Below, piece after piece: positions 19,528 to 28,833 of a stretch of DNA of 64,000 bases. This DNA is from Thereva unica (lineage: Eukaryota; Arthropoda; Insecta; Diptera; Therevidae), in the NCBI GenBank assembly GCA_949987705.1, contig OX465281.1, positions 137,936,876 to 138,000,875 of the forward strand, in the 5' to 3' direction. Position 1 is the stretch's first letter, and the number at the start of each line of letters is the position of its first letter. Position numbers and translations under genes: made by a program. The notes below the pieces were generated by a model. That model was not told where the DNA came from. It saw only the letters and a program-made list of their open reading frames with translations, and searched no databases.

Positions 19528-19866
19528 TTATTCACTTCCATATACTGGAAGGTATTTTTGGATAAATTTCCTCTTTTCAGGTCCTTTCACATAAATAGTT
19601 AAATTTGAATAATTTGCCAGTATGTGGGGCAATTCGTTGTAATCAATATTTCCTCCATTCCATCTTAATCCATTTATTTTGTTAAAGTTGAAATCATCTT
19701 GCCAACGAGCTCTTGGTGATAATTCATTGTACGGATATGGGGACTTAAAAAAATACAACTCTGGTACAAGTGATCCATGACGTAAAACTACCAACTCCTT
19801 AGCAAACAACTGATAATTATTTCCACTGACAAACTGAGCATCTATAATAACTGCTTTCGGATTCAT
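19528..19866 (-). CDS. Short RNase H-like Polinton protein (112 aa)
   Basis: Pattern AVIIDAQF...FAKELVVL, then INGLRWNGGNIDY and IYVKGPEKRKF. I associate this layout with small RNase H-fold/exonuclease-like proteins in Polinton-like elements and insect genomes. Asp in IDAQ and Glu in AKEL sit where the first metal ligands of such folds lie. It is upstream-promoted by TATATAAG at 19923-19930 and downstream of PolB on the same strand. A paralogue lies at 17921-18256. Frame intact; exact activity unknown. Confidence 0.65.
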   Translation of the reverse strand: MNPKAVIIDAQFVSGNNYQLFAKELVVLRHGSLVPELYFFKSPYPYNELSPRARWQDDFNFNKINGLRWNGGNIDYNELPHILANYSNLTIYVKGPEKRKFIQKYLPVYGSE

Positions 19867-19922
19867 GACTTTTAGTATTCAAATGAAAACTCTGAATGAT
19901 TGTTAAATACTTGCTTTAAGCT

Positions 19923-19930
19923 CTTATATA
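19923..19930 (-). promoter_or_regulatory. TATA box of the RNase H-like gene
   Basis: Minus-strand TATATAAG lies 57 bp before the ATG at 19866, in the gap after the PolB stop. Confidence 0.6.
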
Positions 19931-20096
19931 TAATTCCTTGACATATAACAAATATGGAACTCGTTTCCGCACCACCCATGAGGTAGAGTTTTTGGTGCGT
20001 TTTTTTTATGTGGTATCCCCTATAGGCCTAGTCCACGAAACTTATTCATATATATATCTCTGTTGTTGCTATTGCCACTCAAACAAACACATTTTC

Positions 20097-23000
20097 TCAT
20101 CTTTTCTGTCTTTTAAACCCATATGGTAGTGAGCTGTGATCTTCCAGAAATCTTCGTTTATTTGAAGTCACTTTATATTTTTTTATTTCTGGAACTGTTA
20201 CTACCTCGTGATCTTTTGTCCGTCGAATATTTTTTGATAGTATAGGAATATGGTCTTCCCTGTTGTTATTTAATACCATATTTTTAATTGAATCAAAATT
20301 TACATGTATCGAGGCTTCATAATTCAAACAGATTCCCTTTACTTTACTCTGCAACTTGATGGATCCATCTTTTGTACTATAAACTGCGTATGCATAATTT
20401 TTAGGGCCTCCACTTGCAAAAATCTTGATATAACTTCCAGGCCCGTAGCTTTCTAATTCATCGGTCATATCTCCAATGAATTCTCCTGTTGGTGGGTCGT
20501 ATTCTCCCTCTCTGCTAATATATATGACAGAATCCGTGTCATAATATAAAACTCGTTCTCCTAACTGCTCCAAATAGCCAAACAGCTTAAGTCGTGCCTG
20601 GGTAGTGGTGTAAGACGCTATTGATACGTTAACGGTTCCCAGAGATTCTGCAGCTTCTTCTCTGTAACTCCAGTTCACAATAAGCGTTTCTTCATTGATT
20701 GGGAAAAGATGTTGTACTTCTACTGCCGGATTGATTATCAGCTGCATACAACTCTCCCGAGCTGTTAATTATGTTGGTCTTCGGTTGGTTTTCTCGCTGT
20801 CCAAACTTTCCCCAAAAGGAATTTAAAATTAACTTGGCTAGTGATCTTAACCCAGGATTTTTATTAACTTCAGAATACTCCAGTTTTACACCTTCATTTT
20901 GCAGAAATTCCTCCAGGTATTTCCTCTTTTCCTCTTCATCCGAACCGCATTTGCTGGGCCATCCTGATGCCTGCTGTTTCATCTTGATAAATTTGTTCAT
21001 CATTGAAGTAAACAGTCCACCCGAAAGGTTTGATTTGTCGTATGCCTCAGTTTTATAACTCCATATTTCGTATGTATTTAGCATTTTGTATCCTCTACTT
21101 AGAGCTGTTTTTACCTCGTCAATTACCCATGTTCCAGTAAGAGCTCTTTGTTCATCCGTGTGTGTGCATTCATGATGTTGGTTTTTCTCCTCACTACATC
21201 TATGACATAAGGGGAACATTAATTTATTATTCTGTCTAATCGGTAGAACGGGGTGATACATTCCTTCGGGCGGTAACATTTTACATTTGATCAGACCATC
21301 TATTTTACCTAAATCAACTTTGGAGCATGCATCTGTTCCGACATATAATTCAGGGTGACCAATTGGGAATTTTCCATACTTGCAAACCCATGGATACAAT
21401 GAACATACATCTATGTATTTTATTTTTTCACCTGGCTTGCATTCGTAATGTGTATAAACATTACCTGTTCGACCCCCATAAAAAGCATCTCGAGGATTTA
21501 AAGGTGAATGTACCAGTAAAGGATGGTCTTTTAAAGCTTGAATGTCTTTATTCGTTTCCATCAGTCTGAGAAAATCACACTCCCACATCTCAATGACCTC
21601 GTATCCATAAGAACGTAAACGCTCCGTCTTTGCGGTTGTTACTTCATATCGGTGATTTAGAGTATCGCTATGGTCGTCATGAAGAGGTTGATCACGGTTA
21701 TGTTTCAAACATGTGGGGTGTCCATGGTAATAGCAACCATGAAATTCGAAAATTTGATTAGACTCTGCACAATAGCCATCTACTTTTACTCCTTTCAGAA
21801 CAACTTCTCTTTGTTTGGCTGCATGTGTAATATTAATTCTTCTGCGTTTTTCTTCAGATATTAGCCATTGAATTGCTATTGCTGACTGATTATCAGCATA
21901 TCTATATCCCGTTCTTGGAATTATACCAATAGTATTCGGTCTAAGAAAATTGCGCCGAAAAACTAAATTGCATGCAGAGGCAATAGTTGTCGCCTCAACA
22001 AATGGATCAACTTTGCATTCTACCAACATCAATTTTCTAAATTTTAAACACGCCTCTGTCAAAATCTGCACGTCACTAATGCAGTAGTCTACAATATCAC
22101 GCTGCATATCAAAGTCTTCATTTTTATGTTTCTCGTACCACTTGAGGAAACTATCACGATCTTCAGTTTTCATTGAGTCCGGACTGTAATATTCTATTGC
22201 CGGTAATTTCCCAATATATTTCCTATTCTCAAACGTGTTAAATAGATGAGGGAAGTATCCTTTTTTATACACTGCTGGTAGATCAAAGGCCTTTGGTAGT
22301 TGTGATAGGCTCATAGGAAAATAATTTAGCGAGTCGATAAATTTTATGTTGTCCAACTGCATCATTATAATTTTCGTTCCTCGCATTATTAATTTGGGTT
22401 TTAGGTCTGTCTTTTTCAGAATGTAATTCAGTATGAATTGATGGTCAAACGCCTGACCATTATGAGCTATGACTACTACCCTTTTAAATTTGCCCTTCCT
22501 TAATTCCAACAAATCTTTCAAAAACTCGTTTACTACATTATTTTGGTAAATTTTCAATCTATATCCACATTTTTGGCAGAAATATAACTTTTCTATATCA
22601 ATGCAAAGTTCACAACGCCTCGAAGCTACACATAAATTTGGTTCATGCAGCTTTATGTCACCAGCTGATTCTCCTTCTATATATTTTTGATCTACAACCT
22701 TCTCCTGTCTTGTTTCCAGGTCGTAAAAAACAAAAAGAGTATCTTTTGTCAGGGGTGTTCTAACATCTGGTTGTATAAAGCAGAAGTGTCCTTGTTCCAC
22801 GTGTTTATCACAGATCTTGCAAAAATTATCACCGCATATATGAGTTTTATCTGTTTTATATGTCTTAAGACAATCTTTGCATTTTTTTATTACCTCGCAA
22901 ACACTTTTCTTATTTAGAGATCCTGAAGCTTTATGATTGTTGAAGCAACTTTCTCCTCTAAAATGTCGATTACATTGTTTACACAGCTTTTCGGTATAGT

Positions 23001-23901
23001 CTTTGGTACATGCTGGAGTCTGCTGGCAGCAAGGACAGGTTCCTCCACATCTGTGATCATTTTTGTTATTGTATGGTACATGGCACTCCTCACAATAATA
23101 AATACAGCAAAATGCAGCAGTTAGCGAACCTATGATGTTGTAATGATTGTTGTGATACAGTAAATTTAGTTTTTTCTCGGTATTTTGTCCCTCAAATATC
23201 ACATCTCTTCCTCTAGCACCATATCTATACACTATAATCTTATAATCTTTCAGATGTTCTTGGAATTTTTGCAGCTCTGGAATTCCTGCACCTTCATTTG
23301 GAATATCTATTTTAGAGTCAGTCATCAATTGTGCTACTCGCTGAGTTTGTAATTGTCCAATATCCCTCCTTACTTTGATATACTCGGCCTCCCTATTCAC
23401 ATTGGACATGGCAACAACCAGAGCACGTGGTAAACACATATTATCCTCATTTTTTATAACCACAATACCCTTCCTTTTTGCACATTCTTCATCAAACGTG
23501 TTGTATTTCCTGGCTCTATCATTTCCTCTCCCTTGCGGCAGTCTAACTGTGGTAACATTCAAGCAAAACGTGTCGGTACTTAATCCACTTGAATTGCTTT
23601 AAAAAATTTTTCCTATGGCATCCCATACATCGGATACTTTCAGTGTGGAGGCTAATCTGTAGCTTAACCACCCCGGAGCTTTCTCCATAAAGGACGCCCC
23701 GCAAAAGGTAAAACCAAGATAATCATCTGGCTGAACTTCTAACAGTGCATGTTGAACAATATCGTCAACTGCACTTTTGACCCAATCTGAGGGTTCCACA
23801 TTGGCAGGTGGGCTATTGATTTTAAAATTAATTTTGCGTCCCCTCAGATTGAAACGCCTGATATGCACTGTCGTATCGCCGGTAATTATGAATTTACTCA
23901 T
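20097..23901 (-). pseudogene. POLB: Protein-primed DNA polymerase B, one stop and one frameshift
   Basis: Replicative polymerase of about 1,270 residues. Residues numbered from ATG 23901: N-terminal domain 1-100; OTU-like segment with DNMCLPRAL (about 153-160) and NNHYNII; Cys/His clusters (about 265-370); 3'-5' exonuclease with FYDLE (D394, E396), NGQAFD and DYCISD; an FHGCYYHGHPTC block; polymerase motif A DVCSLYP (about 831), motif B LNSFWGKFGQ and motif C YYDTDS in the last part. Damage: TAA at 23599-23601 interrupts the N-terminal frame, where the following SNSS fits the same frame, and a one-base shift near 20745 separates motif B from motif C. Either lesion alone would abolish a normal product unless they are sequence errors. 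Confidence 0.93.
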
Positions 23902-23975
23902 TTTTTTTTTTTTTTTTTGCTTTCTTATTAAAAACAGTTGTAAATAATTATAATTTTTATGTTTATTTATTGTTT

Positions 23976-24824
23976 TTATATATATTTTTTTAAACTGACA
24001 ATTTTTTTTTTAATTTGTTCTCTGAAGAACAGTTTTTCTTCGACAGTTAAAGCAATTTTTTCTATACGCTTTAACTGCGAAATTTCGTGCCTGAGGTGTA
24101 CTTTAAAACCTCCACGTTTTAATTCACCTTCTGGTTGTTGTTGGTTTTTCTGTGTTTTTTTTTCTAAATCCTCAATAAGCAGAGGAGCTGGACCTTGTAG
24201 TGACTTCTTTTGTTGCCGTTGCTGTTGCTGCTGTTGTCGCTCCCGATATTCCTCTAAGGAAATTTTTAATTTCCCTTGATGAGTAGTAGAGTATTGTTGT
24301 TTTTGTTGTAACTGCTGCTGCATACAATTTCTTCTCCTCCTACTCTCCTCGATATACCATGGCTCCCTTTTTTGTGGTTGTTGCTGCTGCTGGCCGTGTT
24401 CGCTATGATCCGCAATCACCTTCTTAGCCCGATATTCCTCTAAGGAAATTTTTAATTTCCCTTGATGAATAGCTGAGTATTGTTGTTTTTGTTGTAACTG
24501 CTGCATACAATTATACCCTCCTCCTACTCTCCTCGATATATCCCTTTTTTGTTGTTGTTGCTGCTGCTGCTGACCGTGTTCGCTATGATCCGCAATCACT
24601 TTCTTAGCCCGATATTCCTCTAAGGAAATTTTTAATTTCCCTTGATGAGTAGCAGAGTATTGTTGTTTTTGTTGTAACTGCTGCATACAATTATACCCTC
24701 CTCCTACTCTCCTCGATATATCCCTTTTTTGTTGTTGTTGCTGCTGCTGCTGGCCGTGTTCGCTATGATCCGCAATCACCTTCTTAGCACTTTCTTTTAA
24801 AGAAGAAAACACTAGAAAAAACAA
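23976..24824 (-). CDS. Glutamine-rich tandem-repeat protein of the Polinton (~280 aa)
   Basis: Three 60-residue repeats (180 bp each) make up residues about 13-190: basic KKVIADHSEHG, a polyGln run, KRDISRRVGGGYNCMQQ, QQKQQYS, then HQGKLKISLEEYR. A fourth partial unit leads to a unique charged, helical C-terminus (HEISQLKRIEKIALTVEEK) of coiled-coil character. No known domain. The frame lacks an ATG before the first repeat: the first is at 24686, or a 5' exon is spliced on (possible donor at 24889, acceptor before 24811). PolyQ plus coiled coil suggests self-assembly or a transcriptional or scaffold role, as inference. Confidence 0.6.
   Translation of the reverse strand: MFFLVFSSLKESAKKVIADHSEHGQQQQQQQQKRDISRRVGGGYNCMQQLQQKQQYSATHQGKLKISLEEYRAKKVIADHSEHGQQQQQQQQKRDISRRVGGGYNCMQQLQQKQQYSAIHQGKLKISLEEYRAKKVIADHSEHGQQQQQPQKREPWYIEESRRRRNCMQQQLQQKQQYSTTHQGKLKISLEEYRERQQQQQQRQQKKSLQGPAPLLIEDLEKKTQKNQQQPEGELKRGGFKVHLRHEISQLKRIEKIALTVEEKLFFREQIKKKIVSLKKYI
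24240..24781 (-). repeat. 180-bp coding tandem repeats
   Basis: Units begin with GATATTCCTCTAAGGAAATT at about 24245, 24431 and 24611. The two outermost copies (24422-24601, 24602-24781) are nearly identical; the third is diverged with a longer variant (CCATGGCTCCC). CAG/CTG-type trinucleotide runs lie inside each unit and likely drive copy-number change. Confidence 0.85.
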
Positions 24825-24940
24825 GACAATATTGAGCTTAATTCGGCAATTGCCTCTTATTATAAAGTACGGCTAAAAAAGCCTCTTACTTTTGCTCTGT
24901 AGTCTTTGAATTTTCTGATTGCAGATATCGAGAGCTCCAA

Positions 24941-24948
24941 CTTATATA
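24941..24948 (-). promoter_or_regulatory. TATA box of the Q-rich gene
   Basis: TATATAAG on the minus strand; transcription would run through the left inverted-repeat arm into the Q-rich gene. The possible leader intron is 24889 to 24812. Confidence 0.6.
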
Positions 24949-24998
24949 CTCGTACACAAGCGGTCCCCTCATTCTAACAAGTACATTAAATCATTTTG

Positions 24999-25275
24999 CA
25001 AATGCTTCTACTTACTTTCCATTTTCTTGAGAAAAATGCATAAATAAAAAGCAACCGCAAATCTGTACTCGGTGCATTTTGCAAATGTTTTTACTTACTT
25101 TCCATTTTCTTGAGAAAAAGTGTATTTTTTACCCGTCCCGATATTTATGAATGTATCAAGTTCATTCGTTCACTCGATTTCATAATTTCAGATAGTAACA
25201 ACAACAACCACCATGCAATACTCGCCGAGAATCTCGATTTCAAGAAAATGGAAAGTTGTGTAAAAAGCAAATGCA
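24999..25275. repeat. Three copies of a ~40-bp motif (two direct, one inverted)
   Basis: Copies near 24999-25038 and 25076-25118 are direct; 25237-25275 is inverted. The shared core is TTACTTACTTTCCATTTTCTTGA; the inverted copy diverges in the TTACTTAC part. The arrangement fits factor-binding sites of a shared enhancer or, less likely, replication iterons. Confidence 0.7.
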
Positions 25276-25333
25276 AGCATATTCTCTGTATGTCGGCTAG
25301 TGTAATTTTAGTAGAAATGGAGGGGGAATTTCT

Positions 25334-25341
25334 TATATAAG
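25334..25341 (+). promoter_or_regulatory. TATA box of the OB-fold-like gene
   Basis: TATATAAG, 410 bp before the ATG. The long leader contains introns (25547-25602 and 25669-25735). Confidence 0.6.
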
Positions 25342-25546
25342 CTAATGCTCTCGAAATCGAAAATCAAACAAACTCGAGCTCTGCAGAACTAAAGTAAGAG
25401 GCATTAGCCGTACTTAAAATCAGAGGCATTTGCCGAATTAAGTTCCAACTGAGTTTGCTTGTTTGTTTGTTTTTTTAAAATAGGTGCATTTGCAAGTAAG
25501 CAACACTGTAGAAGAAGACGGAATAATAACAAAAGAGTTTGCAGAG

Positions 25547-25735
25547 GTAAGAATGTTTTTTAAGTGATTGTAAATTGTTTTATCATTTTTTTTTCTTTTC
25601 AGTTGGTTTGTTTTAAAGTAGCAGCGTCGTAGAAATAATAATAAAAAATCTTGGAAAAGATTTGAGAAGTAAGAATATTTTTTAATTGTTTGTGGAATTA
25701 TTTTTTTTTCTAATATGATTTTTTCTTTTTTATAG
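25547..25735 (+). other. Two leader introns of the OB-fold-like gene
   Basis: Intron 1: donor GAG|GTAAGAATG at 25547, acceptor TTTTCTTTTCAG ending 25602. Intron 2: donor GAGAA|GTAAGAAT at 25669, acceptor TTTTTTATAG ending 25735, 12 bp before the ATG. Both have strong pyrimidine tracts. Sizes are 56 and 67 bp, typical of insect short introns. A further donor-like GTAAGAGG lies at 25394. Confidence 0.65.
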
Positions 25736-25747
25736 ATATAAAAAAAA

Positions 25748-26221
25748 ATGAGCAGTTTTGAAATAGAAGATTTGGTGTTGAAGAGAAAACAGTCCACCAA
25801 CAAGGAGTTGAAACGACGTCTTTTTGACGATGAAGGAGGGATAGAGGATGGCATTAACAAAAGGAGAAACAACAGCATACTCCCCTTCACCGTGAATGAT
25901 GACACCAGATACAGCATCGATGATGATGATGAAGAAGAAGCGGACATTCTGGAGGAAATTAATAGCCTGCGATACAAGAAAAGTATGTCTTTGAAGGATA
26001 TGACGGTTGACCAGGTGTACTGCATACTTGACGTCCGCAGAGTGGATACCCAGTTCGGGAAAAAGGTGGTGGTTGAGTTAGAGGCTGGTAATATATACCT
26101 TCCTGTAAGGTATAATAACCTTTCCGATAAGGCGATTAATTTATTTAAGAAGGGGAAATTTGCAATAGTGAATTTGGGTGAAAAGGGTAATACCTTTGAT
26201 CTCATTTTCAAAAAAATTTAA
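25748..26221 (+). CDS. OB-fold-like protein, candidate ssDNA-binding (157 aa)
   Basis: Residues 1-70 are charged: basic (KRKQSTNKELKRRLFDDE) then acidic (SIDDDDEEEADILEEI). Residues about 78-157 are a compact beta-rich domain, MTVDQVYCILDVRRVDTQFGKKVVVEL...IYLPVRY...KKGKFAIVNLG, a pattern of small OB-like domains common in insect elements. A single-stranded-DNA-binding role would suit protein-primed replication, where displaced strands need cover, but that is inferred. It is the only gene on the right flank and is read from a spliced leader. The frame is intact with a good ATG context (AAAATGA). Confidence 0.65.
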   Translation: MSSFEIEDLVLKRKQSTNKELKRRLFDDEGGIEDGINKRRNNSILPFTVNDDTRYSIDDDDEEEADILEEINSLRYKKSMSLKDMTVDQVYCILDVRRVDTQFGKKVVVELEAGNIYLPVRYNNLSDKAINLFKKGKFAIVNLGEKGNTFDLIFKKI

Positions 26222-26344
26222 AATGTTTTCTAGAATTAAAAATATTATTATTGTTATAATAAGTATTATTAAACATAATAATAAAAATTAAAAAAAATGC
26301 TTAAGAAAAAATATTAATTGTTGTAATAACTATTAATAATTATT
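26222..26344 (+). other. AT-rich 3' region before the right TIR
   Basis: Dense in AATAAT/AATAAA words, serving as polyadenylation region for the OB-fold-like gene. No gene is seen. Confidence 0.5.
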
Positions 26345-27084
26345 TTTAGAAAATAAAATAAAAAATGTTTAACAAGTAACATATTGTTTTTATTATGATC
26401 ACTCTCTAGTCGTTTTTCAGGTTTCGCTTTGAGCTCCTATAAGAATCAATGCTTGCATGCTTGCAGAGTGAAAGTTCCACCTTTTATTATGATCACTCTC
26501 TAGTCATTTTTCAGGTTTCGTTTTGAGCTCCTATAGGAACCAATGCTTTGCAGAGTGAAAGTTCCACCACAACGGCCCGTTGGTGCGCAGAGGTAAATGA
26601 CCACGTGTCAGCTTTGTAGTCATGCGCACGTTCCACTCTCGCTTTTTCTTCCGCTCTACATTTGTCGAGTCCCCCTGCCGAGCCCCCCGCCAAACCTGTA
26701 AACCAAACTAGAGGCCGCCGCCACCTGTCAATCAAAGCGGACATAAACAAAGCCAACCGCGCGAACCAAACTTGAGCCCGCCTGGCAATCAAAGTGACTT
26801 CGCTGAGGCCCCAGCCGAGGACCCCGCCCCCGCCGCTCCCGCTGAGCCAAGCCACCGACCGACCGACCCTGACCCAGTTCCCAGACTCGTCCACGGCCAA
26901 AGCCGTCCGCCCCTCCCGCTGAACCAAGCCTTCGACCGACCCTGACCCAGTTCCCAGACTCGTCCACGGCCAAGGCCAATGACCTTGACCTACATTCCAG
27001 CGTGATTGATTGATGATGACAGGTGATTGACCTTGACCTACTTCCGTGACCTAGTTCTCAGTCTAAACCGACCCAATACCTACT
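26345..27084 (-). repeat. Polinton right TIR (~740 bp) with a 95-bp internal duplication
   Basis: Inverted copy of the left TIR ending in ...CCAATACCTACT. It is longer than the left because 26387-26481 and 26482-26568 are tandem copies of one segment (TTTTATTATGATCACTCTCTAGTC to GTTCCACC). The left TIR has the segment once. It also lacks about 12 bp present in the left near 8420. Confidence 0.92.
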
Positions 27085-27090
27085 TGCGTT
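27085..27090. repeat. Polinton target site duplication, right copy (TGCGTT)
   Basis: Exact copy of 8159-8164. It interrupts LINE ORF1 between codons that continue in frame on the far side. Confidence 0.93.
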
Positions 27091-28249
27091 GCTTGAGCTC
27101 TGCATATTTAGGGCATCCTCTATAACTAGCAGGATGTCCATTTGATTTGCAGAGAACACAGAACAGCTTGCTCTTGTCCGCAACTTTTTCTTTCCCCAAG
27201 GGACATTCACCTTGTTTGTGGTTATTATCACATTTCACGCACCTAAAAGCCATTTGGCAGTTAGCTGCGGCGTGACCAAACCTTTGGCACCTCATGCATT
27301 GAAGGATGCCAGCTTTTTTATTAATTTTCTCCCATGTGACGACGTGGAAGTTAACATATTTAATTGATTTTAAATTTTCCAGCCGACTGTCGGGAGTCAA
27401 TTGGACGAGAAAGATAGGCAGTTGCCTCTCAGAGGAGCGTGAATGGGCCGTGCTGAAGCGTTTGACGGCTGTAAATTTTAAATTTTCTATATTTAATGAC
27501 TGTAGGTCATTCAGGAGCTCTTGCGGGTCAGAATCCGCATCAAGCCCTTTTAAGAGGGCGCTTTGCACCTTTTCACCCTTCGTGGTGAAAGTGAAAAATT
27601 GGGTATTCGCCCTTTCTAAGACAATCTTCATTTTTTTTAAATCCTCTGCACTACTTAAAACTAACGCATGCTTTGTCCCATTTAACCGCTTAATATAAAA
27701 GTTTGCGTGCTTAAGCACCTGTTTCGCTAACCTTATAGTATCCACCGGCTTTTGGTGGAAAATGTTGATTGGTGGTATTTTCTCCTTCTTCTGTTGTTGT
27801 TGTTGGGGCTTTGTTGCTCGCTGCTGTGGTTGTTGTTGTTGGGGCATATTACTCTGCGTCAGTTGTTGTTGTTTTTGTTGTGGTTGTTTCGCCTCGAGCA
27901 CTGCCGTTTTCGTCGCCTTTGTTTTGGGGAGTCTCGGGAAGTTTTTTTCTTTCAGCTCCTCAATAATTTGTTCGAGTCTGACCTCGTCCTCTGTAGTTTC
28001 AGTGGCCAGTGCACTGAAACTGTTTCCCTGGCCTTTGTATTCTTGTAGGCCTGGGACGGAATCATAAGATGACTCCTGGTCTGGTTCTATGACCACGGTA
28101 CATAGGGCCGTTGGCCTGGACCCAGATGCTGCTGGCTGTTGTTCTTCTCTCCTTGCTTTTCGCTGCACAAGGTTAGGAACAGCTTTAATTTTACGACGGC
28201 GCTTAGTGTTGCTGCGCACGCTATTATTATCACTATCACTAGTGTTCAT
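27091..28249 (-). pseudogene. LINE ORF1 (gag), 5' part
   Basis: RNA-binding gag-like protein of the Jockey-like LINE. ATG at 28249; residues 1-130 are basic then Q/A-rich (QQQQPQQRATKPQQQQQ). An RRM-like middle follows (about 165-290). Then come three zinc knuckles: CMRCQRFGHAAANC, CVKCDNNHKQGEC and CVLCKSNGHPASYRGC. The frame is open up to the Polinton TSD at 27090, where it meets a stop inside the Polinton TIR. The missing C-terminus lies at 7866-8158. Confidence 0.88.
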
Positions 28250-28606
28250 TGTTTTTAGCTTTTGGCTATGGAATCACTATCACCAGCGATCACTTTATCG
28301 GCGCACTTTGCACTTTTCATTTTGGTCGTGTTTACTGGAAGAGACATGTCACTTATTTTGTGCACAGGCTCTGCACTAATTTTAGTGTCCTTATTGTCAC
28401 TGATGTTCTTATTGTCACTTATGTTCTTTGTTCTTATTTTATTTTTAAATAACACTTGTTTCACACTGAGGTAAAATAATAGGTATTATTGTACACTACG
28501 CGCTTAAATATGATTAGTGATTGACACCGTCACTCCGTTTATTTGTTTTAGACTACAAGTCCGCAACGATAGTCTGTCTTCACCCAACGAGAGTTCCAAC
28601 CAGACT
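28250..28606 (-). other. LINE 5' UTR with internal promoter region
   Basis: The 357 bp between the target duplication and the ORF1 ATG. On the minus strand it begins AGTCTGGTTGGAACTC and contains GCGGACTTG about 45 bp in, reminiscent of the downstream promoter element of Jockey/I-type LINEs. Short repeats TTATTGTCACT(T/G)ATGTTC occur on the plus strand near 28390-28420. Confidence 0.5.
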
Positions 28607-28660
28607 GAGGATCCGACGCTCTACCCACTCCGCCATCGGCCTGCTGCCAGATTTACAACA
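28607..28660 (-). other. tRNA-like unit, 5' half, split by the LINE
   Basis: Starts with the second copy of GAGGATCCGACGCT (28607-28620). On the minus strand it carries box-A-like TGGCGGAGTGGGTAGAGCG. Partner half at 713-773. Confidence 0.65.
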
Positions 28661-28833
28661 ATAAAGTAATTTGTTCGGTGTATGAAAGTTATCAAGAAAA
28701 TGATATTTTTGCACTTTTAATTATGTAAATGTTTATGTTCTCCTGAGTCTCATTATTAAATAATATAATTTAGTGAAAAATAGAATCAAAACATGTTACA
28801 CCGAAGTAAAAAAAAATTGTATTTCACCATTTT

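Larger units (their letters stand above)
24836..25446. promoter_or_regulatory. Divergent promoter region with mirrored leaders
   Basis: Two ~65-bp arms (24836-24901 and 25378-25446) are inverted copies: AATTCGGCAA(T/A)TGCCTCT, AAGTACGGCTAA, GCCTCTTACTTT, ending CTCTGTAG or TTCTGCAG. Inside are two outward TATATAAG boxes: minus at 24941-24948 and plus at 25334-25341, each about 37-40 bp from its arm. So both divergent genes would start with homologous 5' leaders. A GTAAGAGG splice-donor-like site lies in each arm. The centre holds two direct copies and one inverted copy of TTTGCAAATG..TT.TACTTACTTTCCATTTTCTTGA. Confidence 0.75.
8165..27084. mobile_element. Complete Polinton/Maverick, 18.9 kb
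   Basis: Bounded by long TIRs starting AGTAGGTATTGGGTCGG and a perfect 6-bp target duplication TGCGTT. It encodes all hallmark genes: retroviral-type integrase with chromodomain, FtsK/HerA-like packaging ATPase, adenovirus-type cysteine protease, double-jelly-roll capsid protein, a penton-like candidate and protein-primed PolB. It also carries a BIR-domain protein, a Q-rich repeat protein and an OB-fold-like protein. Transcription units: minus 8803-10298, plus 10355-19480, minus 19528-24824, plus 25748-26221. The GC-rich outer TIRs contrast sharply with the AT-rich interior. A Helitron sits inside. Capsid and PolB frames are broken, so this copy is probably immobile by itself. Confidence 0.95.
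774..28606 (-). mobile_element. Full-length Jockey-like LINE, about 5.8 kb without insertions
   Basis: Both ends are set by a perfect 14-bp target duplication, GAGGATCCGACGCT, at 760-773 and 28607-28620. Reading on the minus strand: 5' UTR (28606-28250), ORF1 gag with three CCHC-type knuckles (28249-27091, resuming 8158-7866), ORF2 with endonuclease and reverse transcriptase (7857-4652), then a 3' UTR (4651-4145 and 1033-774). No RNase H domain follows the RT, which fits the Jockey group. A Polinton interrupts ORF1 and a Harbinger interrupts the 3' UTR. There is no clear poly(A) tail. ORF2 carries stops and frameshifts, so the copy is dead although structurally complete. Confidence 0.85.

Noticed and set aside
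27752..28067. Cys/Val/Leu-rich plus-strand frames
   Set aside because: Antisense of the polyglutamine part of LINE ORF1.
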